Origin: Opacimonas sp964559075
Lineage (GTDB): Bacteria; Pseudomonadota; Gammaproteobacteria; Enterobacterales; Alteromonadaceae
Assembly: GCA_964559075.1 (NCBI GenBank)
Contig: CAZLGJ010000075.1
Span: 1 to 14,163, forward strand
Direction of reading: 5' to 3'
DNA: 14,163 bases
The notes beneath the pieces were generated by a model. The model worked only from the letters and a program-made list of their open reading frames with translations. It did no database searches and was not told where the DNA came from. Each line of letters opens with the position of its first letter. Positions within the stretch are counted from its first letter, which is position 1. Below are positions 1 to 5,967 of the stretch, in pieces. Position numbers and translations under genes: made by a program.

Positions 1-1
1 T

Positions 2-766
2 ATGTGCACACACATGTGCCCTTATGCGCGTTTCCAATCGGCGATGTTTGACAAAGACACCTTCACTGTTGCCTACGATAGCAAGCGCGGTGAAGGTCGC
101 GGCCCGCGTTCGCGCAAAGCCACGCCTGAACAGCTCAAGGCCAAAGGTTTGGGCGACTGCATTGATTGTAACTTGTGCGTTCAGGTCTGCCCCACCGGCA
201 TCGATATCCGCAATGGCTTGCAATATGAATGCATTAACTGCGGCGCCTGCGTGGATGCATGTAATGGCGTGATGGACAAAATGGGTTACCCCAAGGGCTT
301 GATCAGTTTTACCTCTGAGCACGAGTTAGCCGGTGGCGAAACCAAGATTTTCCGACCTAAGCTGATCGGATATGCGCTGGTACTAGTGGTGATGACAGGC
401 TTGTTGGTCGCTGATTTTATGAGCCGCAAGCCACTCGCGCTGGATATCATTCGCGACCGCAATTCGCTGTATCGCGAAACCAATCAAGGCTTGATTGAAA
501 ACGTCTATACCCTCAAAATTTTGAACAAATCGCAACAAACGCGCATGTTTGATATCAGTGTGGCTGGACTACCCGAGATTGAATTCATCGGCGAGCAACG
601 TGTTGAGGTAACTGGAGGAGATGTTTTAAGCTTACCGATAAGTATTGCTACTGATGCGTACAATTTAGAGGAGCGCGTGACAGAAATTACCTTCACTCTG
701 TCCACTCAAGATCACAACGGCGAACCGATAGTCATTGAAGAGCCAGCCAAATTCCTTTATCGTTAA
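2..766 (+). CDS. ccoG: CcoG (FixG/RdxA-type) cbb3 oxidase assembly protein, C-terminal half
   Basis: Membrane-bound iron-sulfur protein of the CcoG/FixG/RdxA family, which handles copper during assembly of cbb3-type cytochrome oxidase. Only the last 254 residues are present. The family is about 470 residues, so the 5' end lies outside the window and the Met codon at position 2 is internal, within the family's conserved Cys-Pro-Tyr-Ala-Arg-Phe region. Two 4Fe-4S ferredoxin motifs are visible: Cys53-x2-Cys56-x2-Cys59-x3-Cys63 and Cys77-x2-Cys80-x2-Cys83-x3-Cys87. A membrane segment follows at about residues 120-140, then a beta-rich C-terminal region matching the family's immunoglobulin-like domain. 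The stop lies 3 bp before srkA, so the two genes probably share a transcript. The family assignment is secure; which oxidase it serves cannot be seen here. Confidence 0.95.
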   Translation: MCTHMCPYARFQSAMFDKDTFTVAYDSKRGEGRGPRSRKATPEQLKAKGLGDCIDCNLCVQVCPTGIDIRNGLQYECINCGACVDACNGVMDKMGYPKGLISFTSEHELAGGETKIFRPKLIGYALVLVVMTGLLVADFMSRKPLALDIIRDRNSLYRETNQGLIENVYTLKILNKSQQTRMFDISVAGLPEIEFIGEQRVEVTGGDVLSLPISIATDAYNLEERVTEITFTLSTQDHNGEPIVIEEPAKFLYR

Positions 767-769
767 GGC

Positions 770-1759
770 ATGAACGCACAATTTGGCACAGCCAGTGATT
801 TTACTTTTCAACAATTGCATCCAGATACCATTCTGGATGCAATTGAATCACTTGAAATCTATCCCACCACTGGGCTACTAGCGCTCAACAGTTATGAAAA
901 CCGTGTGTATCAATTTGCCACTGATGAGGCACGCTTTGTCGTCAAATTTTACCGCGGCGGTCGTTGGTCTGACGCCCAGATCCAAGAAGAGCACGATTAT
1001 TCATTAGCCCTGCAAGCAGATGATATCCCTGTCGTTGCCCCGCTAGTGCTTAAAGACAACACCCTGCATCACTTTCGCGATACCCGTTTTGCAGTGTTTC
1101 CCTCGGTGGGTGGACGCCAATTAGAAGTCGACAACCTCGACCACCTAGAATGGGTTGGACGTTTTTTGGGACGCATTCACATGGTGGGGCAAGCAAAGCC
1201 TTTTACCCATCGTGCCGAGTTTTCAGTTGATTCTCATCTGACCCAACCGCTGGCGATTTTGCGCGACACTCCATTGCTGCCGCTGCATTTGCGCGAGGCT
1301 TTTTTTGCCATTCTTGAACCTGTGGTACGTGAAACTGCCGCACGCTACACACCGCATACTACTCTGCGCCTCCATGGTGATTGTCATCCGAGTAATATCT
1401 TGTGGCGAGATGGACCGTGTTTTGTTGATCTAGATGATTGTCGTCAGGGACCTGCGATCCAAGATCTGTGGATGATGCTCAGCGGCGACCGTCAGCAACA
1501 AACGCTGCAGCTGGATACCCTTGTTGCCGGTTATGAAGAGTTTGCCGAGTTTGACCATGCCCAATGCGCGCTGATTGAACCCCTGCGGGCCATGCGTATG
1601 GTGCATTATATGGCTTGGCTGTGTGAGCGTTGGGCAGATCCTGCCTTCCCGCAGGCCTTTCCTTGGTTTGCCGAAGACAAATATTGGGAGCAACAAATCC
1701 TCGCCCTCAAAGAGCAGCTTGCAGCGCTCAATGAACCGCCTTTACGGTTGTTACCATAA
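770..1759 (+). CDS. srkA: Stress response kinase A (SrkA/YihE/RdoA)
   Basis: Cytoplasmic Ser/Thr protein kinase with an aminoglycoside-phosphotransferase-like fold. In E. coli it belongs to the Cpx envelope-stress response and counteracts stress-induced death. The 329 residues match the family length of about 328. The catalytic loop is visible as His202-Gly-Asp204-Cys-His-Pro-Ser-Asn209, followed by the metal-binding stretch Phe-Val-Asp220-Leu-Asp222-Asp223 and then an Asp-Leu-Trp-Met motif, all very close to the E. coli protein. The ATG start is 3 bp after the ccoG stop with no obvious promoter between, which suggests co-transcription or coupling. In E. coli dsbA is directly downstream; here about 3 kb with a Fur operon and btuB comes first. 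Nothing in the sequence suggests loss of activity. Confidence 0.95.
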   Translation: MNAQFGTASDFTFQQLHPDTILDAIESLEIYPTTGLLALNSYENRVYQFATDEARFVVKFYRGGRWSDAQIQEEHDYSLALQADDIPVVAPLVLKDNTLHHFRDTRFAVFPSVGGRQLEVDNLDHLEWVGRFLGRIHMVGQAKPFTHRAEFSVDSHLTQPLAILRDTPLLPLHLREAFFAILEPVVRETAARYTPHTTLRLHGDCHPSNILWRDGPCFVDLDDCRQGPAIQDLWMMLSGDRQQQTLQLDTLVAGYEEFAEFDHAQCALIEPLRAMRMVHYMAWLCERWADPAFPQAFPWFAEDKYWEQQILALKEQLAALNEPPLRLLP

Positions 1760-1775
1760 AAACCCACAAATCTAA

Positions 1776-1804
1776 TTGATAATCATTCTCATCTAAACTA
1801 TAGT
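1776..1804 (+). promoter_or_regulatory. Sigma70-type promoter overlapped by a Fur box
   Basis: TTGATA (1776-1781) and TATAGT (1799-1804) are each 5/6 matches to the -35 and -10 consensus, with an ideal 17 bp spacer. Over the -35 lies TGATAATCATTCTCA (1777-1791), which matches the 7-1-7 Fur consensus TGATAATnATTATCA at 13 of 14 defined positions. Iron-loaded Fur bound here would block RNA polymerase. I infer that the two genes starting at 1831 and 2264 are induced by iron limitation. The elements are read directly; the regulation is inferred from the known Fur mechanism. Confidence 0.85.
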
Positions 1805-1830
1805 TGGTATAACAACTTTGGAGAATGCTT

Positions 1831-2292
1831 ATGACGACTTATCTATGCCCACTATTTCGGCGCCATCTACAAACTCATCCCACTCAAGCCAATCAATACG
1901 TGCAAAAGGCGCAACAAGCAGTAGATGATTACTGTCAAACAAATGAATACCATCAAGCATTTGCATGGTCTGGTCATGCATTAGAGGCGTCACAAATTGT
2001 ACTTGACGTAGAGGCGGGTTGGTCGATTCATACTATTATGCAGTTTAGTGCCGCGACCATTACCTTTTGCAAGCTTGCTAAGTTAGTAGAACACGACTGC
2101 GCATTGCAGTTGCAAGCCAGCATCGATAAGTTACAACTCCTCAACAAAGCCCACCAACTTGATAAGGTGAGTTGGGTGCAAGAATGTCTGCATGCGCTGA
2201 GACTGCTGCAAGAACAGCTCGGTGAGCCAACTTACTCTCAATTTACGACTTTGGAGCAACGCTATGATCCCAACTACCTATCACTGCACTGA
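1831..2292 (+). CDS. Unrecognised 153-residue protein, first gene of a Fur-box operon
   Basis: I do not recognise this protein. It has 153 residues and is probably cytoplasmic: no signal peptide, membrane segment or Cys-x2-Cys metal motif is visible. It looks mostly alpha-helical and is rich in Gln, His, Leu and Ala, with helix-repeat-like segments (a Tyr-His-Gln-Ala-Phe-Ala-Trp stretch around residue 40, then further amphipathic helices), so a TPR-like bundle is possible. The start at 1831 is chosen because GGAG (1820-1823) sits 7 bp upstream; the in-frame ATG at 1825 is too close to it. The gene follows a strong Fur-box promoter, implying expression under iron starvation. A 59-codon gene overlaps its 3' end. 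A role in iron or haem handling is only a guess from regulation. Confidence 0.75.
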   Translation: MTTYLCPLFRRHLQTHPTQANQYVQKAQQAVDDYCQTNEYHQAFAWSGHALEASQIVLDVEAGWSIHTIMQFSAATITFCKLAKLVEHDCALQLQASIDKLQLLNKAHQLDKVSWVQECLHALRLLQEQLGEPTYSQFTTLEQRYDPNYLSLH

Positions 2293-2443
2293 TGCCAACC
2301 ATGTGATTACTATTACGCTCGATCAGCAGACCTTGCTGCGCCTGTTCAAATCACAACAGTTGTTGTTGTCTGAGGTAAGGCCGAAGGACAACTTACACAA
2401 AGCATGTTTACAAAAATTAGCTTTGCAGGCGGTCCGTAACTAG
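2264..2443 (+). CDS. Unrecognised 59-residue protein, second gene of the Fur-box operon
   Basis: Small unrecognised protein whose start overlaps the upstream gene by 29 bp in another frame. The ATG at 2264 has GGAG at 2253-2256, 7 bp upstream, which is why I choose it over the earlier in-frame ATG at 2222, which would extend it back into the neighbour without a visible ribosome site. It is predicted soluble: a short beta-prone N-terminus (an Ile-Thr-Ile-Thr-Leu run) followed by amphipathic helices rich in Leu, Gln and Lys. It has two Cys (about residues 8 and 49) but no paired metal motif. The overlap implies translational coupling to the first gene and the same Fur control. No function is proposed. 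Confidence 0.6.
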   Translation: MIPTTYHCTDANHVITITLDQQTLLRLFKSQQLLLSEVRPKDNLHKACLQKLALQAVRN

Positions 2444-2456
2444 CACAACAAAAATT

Positions 2457-2484
2457 TTTTCATGCATGCGGCATAGTGTATACT
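2457..2484 (+). promoter_or_regulatory. Candidate promoter of the btuB riboswitch transcript
   Basis: TATACT (2479-2484) matches the -10 consensus at 5/6 and lies just upstream of the riboswitch closing stem that begins at 2489. The only -35 candidate is a weak TTTTCA (2457-2462) with a 16 bp spacer. The region 2444-2775 holds no gene: it contains this promoter, the riboswitch and the btuB leader. Confidence 0.5.
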
Positions 2485-2488
2485 GTGC

Positions 2489-2700
2489 CGGCTTTAGGTG
2501 CTGGCTTAACGCCAGATAATCGGGAAGGATGTGCAAATCATCCACTGCCCCCGCAACGGTGAACGCGCGTAAACAGATTCGTAATAACCACTGTGTTACG
2601 ATTGGCTGAATAATAAAGCCACAACATGGGAAGGTGAATCTGTCCGGTGGATGACGCTATCATTCATCTCGCGCCGAGTCCGGATACCGGCCTGAAGCCG
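2489..2700 (+). promoter_or_regulatory. Cobalamin (adenosylcobalamin-type) riboswitch
   Basis: This is the B12-sensing aptamer in the leader of btuB. The closing stem P1 is visible as CGGCTTTAGG (2489-2498) pairing with CCTGAAGCCG (2691-2700), 10 bp with one G-U. Inside are the conserved core AATCGGGAAGG (2519-2529), CTGCCCCCGCAAC (2545-2557) with the following GGTGAA, the distal GGGAAGG (2628-2634), and the B12 box GAGTCCGGATACCGGCC (2676-2692). All family landmarks occur in the right order. It should lower btuB expression when cobalamin is plentiful. The coding frame of btuB happens to be open through the 3' part of the aptamer, so a start at 2647 would be wrong. Confidence 0.95.
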
Positions 2701-2737
2701 ATATCTCTGCGCCTTGCAGACGGATGCATTAACACAA

Positions 2738-2756
2738 AAAGTGCGGTGGGCACTTT
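2738..2756 (+). promoter_or_regulatory. Candidate expression-platform hairpin of the btuB riboswitch
   Basis: Perfect 7 bp stem AAAGTGC (2738-2744) / GCACTTT (2750-2756) with loop GGTGG, ending 19 nt before the btuB ATG. There is no T-run after it, so it is not an intrinsic terminator. The loop can pair (five bases, one G-U) with CCACT at 2542-2546 in the aptamer core. This resembles the loop-loop contact described for cobalamin riboswitches that control translation. The hairpin is seen; the contact is inferred. Confidence 0.5.
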
Positions 2757-2775
2757 GCATTCATGGAACACATTC

Positions 2776-4680
2776 ATGTTAAACACATACACACTTCGTC
2801 TATCAGCGACTGCGTCACTGGTAGCACTTTCACTTGCAACATCTCCAGTATCTATTGCAGATGAGCAATCCATTGATACATTAGCAGTCACCGGCTCGCG
2901 TTTAAACATTAACGCATCAGAGCTCGCCGGTATGCGTCAGGTAATGACACGTGCCGATATCGAACAGTCACAAGCGCAATTTTTGAGCGAAATTTTACCC
3001 GTATTTGCAGGTGTCGAAATTGCTAACAGCGGCGGTATCGGTCAGCTGTCAGAACTGCGCGTGCGCGGTGGTGAAACCAATCACTTAGTAGTCTTATTGG
3101 ACGGTGTCCAAATCAATGACGCTTCCCAAGGCGGCCTGGTTGACTTATCTCACATTCCACTGGCGAGTATTGAGAGCATTGAACTCATCCAAGGCACCTC
3201 AGGTGCACAGTGGGGCGATGGCGCCTTAAGCGGCGTACTTGCCATCACCACCATCAATGCAGAGCGCACCGCACATGCTATAAGCGTGGGTGCAGGTCTG
3301 AACAAAACCCTGCATGCCAATGCGACACAAACCATAGTTGCAGGTGATTATCGCCACAGCGTGAACCTATCAAGCTATCATACCGATGGCCAAAACATCT
3401 CATTAGTCGAAGGACAGCGTGAAGCTGATGGCTATTACAACTATCAGCTGGTGTATAAATCGGCATATCAGTTTTCTGAGACCTCTCGTTTATCTGGTTT
3501 AGTACGGGTGACTGAATACCGCACGCAGTACGATGCGACCGATTTTGCTACCACTGGGTTGCCAATCGATGCCAATAATTTTTCTAAAGGCACCAAACAA
3601 ACCTTCAAACTCAACTACAGCACTGACTTAAGCCAGTATGTATCGCTCAATGTGGAATACCAGAACCAGCGCGATGACGTCAAAAACACCGAAAATGGTG
3701 CGCTCTCTAGTGCGAGTGAGACCAATGAAATGCGCTACCTCACTTGGGTAGATGTCAATGCAGAGGCCTTTTCTGTGCTATCAGGGATACAAATTACCGA
3801 GGTTGATTTTGTGCAGTCAGGTCCCATCGGATTTGGCGATCCCAACCAACGACAGGAAATTAGCTCAGAAGCGTTTTTTGCAGATTCCGCTTATCGCGTA
3901 AATGAAGATCTAGCGTTAAGTGCATCAACCCGGTTAACGCAAAACAGTGATTTTGACCAAAGCAAAGATTTTAATGTGGGCGTGAGCTATCAAGTCAGTG
4001 ACACGCTGCGCTTGTTTGCTCAGCGCGGGCGTGCGAGTAAAAACCCGACGTTCACCGAACGCTTTGGATTCTTTGCCGGTACTTTCCAAGGCAACCCAAA
4101 CCTAGAACCGGAAGTAGCGGTTAACAAAGAGTTTGGTCTCGCTTGGACTGCTGACAATGCAGGCCTGCAGTTGAGCATCTTCGATACCGTGTTGGACAAC
4201 GAAATCAATGGCTTTGTGTTTGATGCCGATACTAGCGGTTTTACGGCAGATAACATCGACGGCAAGAGCAAGCGTCAAGGGTGGCAACTACAGTCTGACT
4301 GGCAGTTTGATCAATGGGATTTAGCAGTTAACTACGCTTATACAGATGCGTCTGATAGCAGCGCAACTGAACTGCGTCGTGCTCGTCACAACGGCGCAGT
4401 AACGGCAAACTTTGCCTTAGCGCCTGCGTTTGACTTACAACTGCAGGGGATTTATCAAGGTACACAACTTGATCAGTTCTTCCCGCCGTGGCCACAACCA
4501 AGCCAAATCGTCAAACTAGAGGCTTACTGGTTGCTTAATCTTGGTCTAAGTTATGCGATTGATACTCACCACAGCGTTGGTTTTAATGCAAAAAACCTGT
4601 TTGCCAAAGACTATCAGGACATTGTGGGCTATCGCGGTAAAGAACGAACGTTGGAACTTAACTACCGCTACCAGTGGTAA
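2776..4680 (+). CDS. btuB: TonB-dependent vitamin B12 outer-membrane receptor BtuB
   Basis: Outer-membrane receptor that imports cobalamin with energy from TonB. From the ATG at 2776 it has 634 residues (E. coli BtuB has 614). A signal peptide occupies about residues 1-28 with cleavage before Asp-Glu-Gln. The TonB box Asp-Thr-Leu-Ala-Val-Thr-Gly follows at about 34-40, then the plug domain (Leu-Arg-Val-Arg-Gly-Gly and Val-Leu-Leu-Asp-Gly-Val-Gln motifs) and a long beta-barrel ending in an aromatic residue (Trp). I choose 2776 because GGAA lies about 8 bp upstream and a proper signal peptide starts there; upstream in-frame codons belong to the riboswitch. The riboswitch directly supports cobalamin or a cobinamide-like compound as substrate. 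Confidence 0.93.
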   Translation: MLNTYTLRLSATASLVALSLATSPVSIADEQSIDTLAVTGSRLNINASELAGMRQVMTRADIEQSQAQFLSEILPVFAGVEIANSGGIGQLSELRVRGGETNHLVVLLDGVQINDASQGGLVDLSHIPLASIESIELIQGTSGAQWGDGALSGVLAITTINAERTAHAISVGAGLNKTLHANATQTIVAGDYRHSVNLSSYHTDGQNISLVEGQREADGYYNYQLVYKSAYQFSETSRLSGLVRVTEYRTQYDATDFATTGLPIDANNFSKGTKQTFKLNYSTDLSQYVSLNVEYQNQRDDVKNTENGALSSASETNEMRYLTWVDVNAEAFSVLSGIQITEVDFVQSGPIGFGDPNQRQEISSEAFFADSAYRVNEDLALSASTRLTQNSDFDQSKDFNVGVSYQVSDTLRLFAQRGRASKNPTFTERFGFFAGTFQGNPNLEPEVAVNKEFGLAWTADNAGLQLSIFDTVLDNEINGFVFDADTSGFTADNIDGKSKRQGWQLQSDWQFDQWDLAVNYAYTDASDSSATELRRARHNGAVTANFALAPAFDLQLQGIYQGTQLDQFFPPWPQPSQIVKLEAYWLLNLGLSYAIDTHHSVGFNAKNLFAKDYQDIVGYRGKERTLELNYRYQW

Positions 4681-4693
4681 GTAAAAAATTAAG

Positions 4694-4721
4694 TTTACAT
4701 TCAGACCGCCACCAGTATGAT
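4694..4721 (+). promoter_or_regulatory. Candidate dsbA promoter
   Basis: TTTACA (4694-4699) and TATGAT (4716-4721), each 5/6 to consensus, with a 16 bp spacer, sit 33 bp upstream of the dsbA ATG. A small inverted repeat CGCCA (4707-4711) / TGGCG (4723-4727) spans the -10. No btuB terminator is visible in this 74 bp gap, so some read-through from btuB is possible. Confidence 0.45.
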
Positions 4722-4754
4722 TTGGCGTATAACTAATATAGAGATTATTATTTC

Positions 4755-5384
4755 ATGACATCTTTTTTTCGTTCTATCCTCATCATTTTTGCTGTGGCGG
4801 TCAGTGCTTCAGCATGCGCTCAAGCTCGCTTTATGGAAGGCGAGCACTATCGCGTGATCGCCAAAGAAGCAACAGCAACGCCTGAGGTCAAAGAGTTCTT
4901 TTCGTTTTGGTGTCCACACTGCTTTAACTTTGAGCCGCTGGTTGCTGAAATGAAAAAGCGCTTCGACGACGATGTTGAGTTCACCAAAGTGCACGTGAAC
5001 TTTATGGGCTTTGCTGGCCAAGAGTTACAAGATAATGTGTCGCGCGCCATGCTACTAGGCCGTGCATTAAAGCGTGAACAAGAGCTAAACACTGCTATTT
5101 TTAACTATATCCATCGCCAGCGTGCTGCGTTGACAAGTTTGGATGATTTGCGCAGTATCTTTTTGGTCAACGGCGTAGAAAGTGATGAATTTGATAAAAA
5201 AATCAGCTCATTCACTGTGACAAGTATGTTGCGTAAAAACAACAAAACTATCGATGAGTACCGTCAGTATGTCACTGGAGTACCTAATTTTATCGTGAAC
5301 GGTAAATACCAGGCAACTTTTTCACGTGATATGACGCCAGATGATATGATTGAATTAATCGTGTATCTTTCTGAGTTGAACTAA
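4755..5384 (+). CDS. dsbA: Thiol:disulfide oxidoreductase DsbA
   Basis: Periplasmic oxidase that donates disulfide bonds to secreted proteins and is reoxidised by DsbB. The 209 residues match the family (E. coli 208). An N-terminal signal peptide of about 24 residues ends in Ala-Gln-Ala. The thioredoxin-fold active site is Cys53-Pro-His-Cys56, preceded by Phe-Ser-Phe-Trp, the classic DsbA form. The cis-proline loop Thr-Gly-Val-Pro177 is present. The helical insert lies between these motifs. The ribosome site is weak (GAG about 11 bp before the ATG). In E. coli dsbA follows srkA in one operon; here it follows btuB with its own candidate promoter, and a strong terminator closes the unit. Confidence 0.96.
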   Translation: MTSFFRSILIIFAVAVSASACAQARFMEGEHYRVIAKEATATPEVKEFFSFWCPHCFNFEPLVAEMKKRFDDDVEFTKVHVNFMGFAGQELQDNVSRAMLLGRALKREQELNTAIFNYIHRQRAALTSLDDLRSIFLVNGVESDEFDKKISSFTVTSMLRKNNKTIDEYRQYVTGVPNFIVNGKYQATFSRDMTPDDMIELIVYLSELN

Positions 5385-5407
5385 TTGGTGCAGTTTGCAG
5401 AACAAAG

Positions 5408-5438
5408 AGCCGACGCATTGTTGCTGTCGGCTTTTTTT
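5408..5438 (+). terminator. Rho-independent terminator after dsbA
   Basis: Stem AGCCGAC (5408-5414) / GTCGGCT (5426-5432), extendable inward by GCA/TGC with one bulged T, followed by seven T (5432-5438). It lies 23 bp after the dsbA stop and separates dsbA from the ACT-domain gene. Confidence 0.9.
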
Positions 5439-5475
5439 ATAGAAAATTTATGGCTTATCAAAAAGGTAAAGCAAC

Positions 5476-5907
5476 ATGACCGGTATGACTGATCTACAGA
5501 CCTTACTTGCGAGCATGTCGCCAAGGCTCGATCCACACACCTATGTATTTGTTACGACTACCAAACCGCAGCCAGCATGGCTAGCGCAGGCCAAAGGCAG
5601 CTTTGTCGAAGCCGAAGGCACCACGCTCATCCTTGCAGAGCATGACGCCACCGCTTTTGGCTTTGACACAGCCTTGGGCTTTGACAAAGACACGCGGTTT
5701 GCCTGTATTAGCTTAGATGTGCACTCATCGTTAGAGGCTGTTGGTCTAACGGCTGCGTTCGCAACCGCGTTAGCACAAGCTAATATTAGCGCCAATGTGG
5801 TGGCTGGCTATTATCACGACCACATTTTTGTCGCAAAGGTGGATGCAGATAGCGCGATAAAGGTCCTTCGACAGTTATCTGAGCAAGCGCAATCCTACTT
5901 AGCATGA
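5476..5907 (+). CDS. ACT-domain-containing small protein (COG3602/DUF2241-like)
   Basis: Protein of 143 residues, cytoplasmic, resembling the stand-alone ACT-domain family COG3602. The first half carries Pro-His-Thr-Tyr-Val-Phe-Val-Thr. The second half carries the stretch Ser-Ser-Leu-Glu-Ala-Val-Gly-Leu-Thr-Ala-Ala-Phe and then Ile-Ser-Ala-Asn-Val-Val-Ala-Gly-Tyr-Tyr-His-Asp-His-Ile-Phe-Val, typical of these proteins. ACT domains usually bind amino acids or similar small effectors and regulate a partner; no partner domain is fused here and the ligand is unknown. The ATG at 5476 has AAGG (5463-5466) 9 bp upstream; an in-frame ATG at 5485 is the alternative. It appears monocistronic, bounded by terminators on both sides. 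Confidence 0.85.
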   Translation: MTGMTDLQTLLASMSPRLDPHTYVFVTTTKPQPAWLAQAKGSFVEAEGTTLILAEHDATAFGFDTALGFDKDTRFACISLDVHSSLEAVGLTAAFATALAQANISANVVAGYYHDHIFVAKVDADSAIKVLRQLSEQAQSYLA

Positions 5908-5910
5908 TAG

Positions 5911-5960
5911 AAAAAAGCGAAGCCGGTTACCAGTAACACTGTTACTGATAACCCGACTTT
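5911..5960. terminator. Bidirectional terminator between the ACT-domain gene and sulP
   Basis: Long hairpin: GGTTA-C-CAGTAAC (5925-5937), loop ACT, GTTACTG-A-TAACC (5941-5953), a 12 bp stem with one mismatch. Six A (5911-5916) on the left give a T-run for leftward transcripts (sulP); the right side has only a short TTTGTTT. It should act better for the minus-strand gene. The ACT-domain gene ends 4 bp upstream. Confidence 0.75.
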
Positions 5961-5967
5961 GTTTGAC

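Noticed and set aside
2..30. Met codon at position 2 as the true start of ccoG
   Set aside because: It lies inside the conserved Cys-Pro-Tyr-Ala-Arg-Phe region of CcoG, and about 220 N-terminal residues of the family are missing, so the gene is cut by the window edge.
1825..1830. ATG at 1825 as start of the 153-residue Fur-operon gene
   Set aside because: Only 1 bp separates it from GGAG; the ATG at 1831 has the proper 7 bp spacing.
2647..2775. 43-codon N-terminal extension of BtuB
   Set aside because: The first part lies inside the riboswitch aptamer, and the signal peptide begins properly at 2776.
4815..4830. Lipoprotein signal in DsbA (Cys21 in the signal peptide)
   Set aside because: The residues before the Cys (Ala-Ser-Ala) lack the usual Leu at -3, and a normal Ala-Gln-Ala cleavage site follows.
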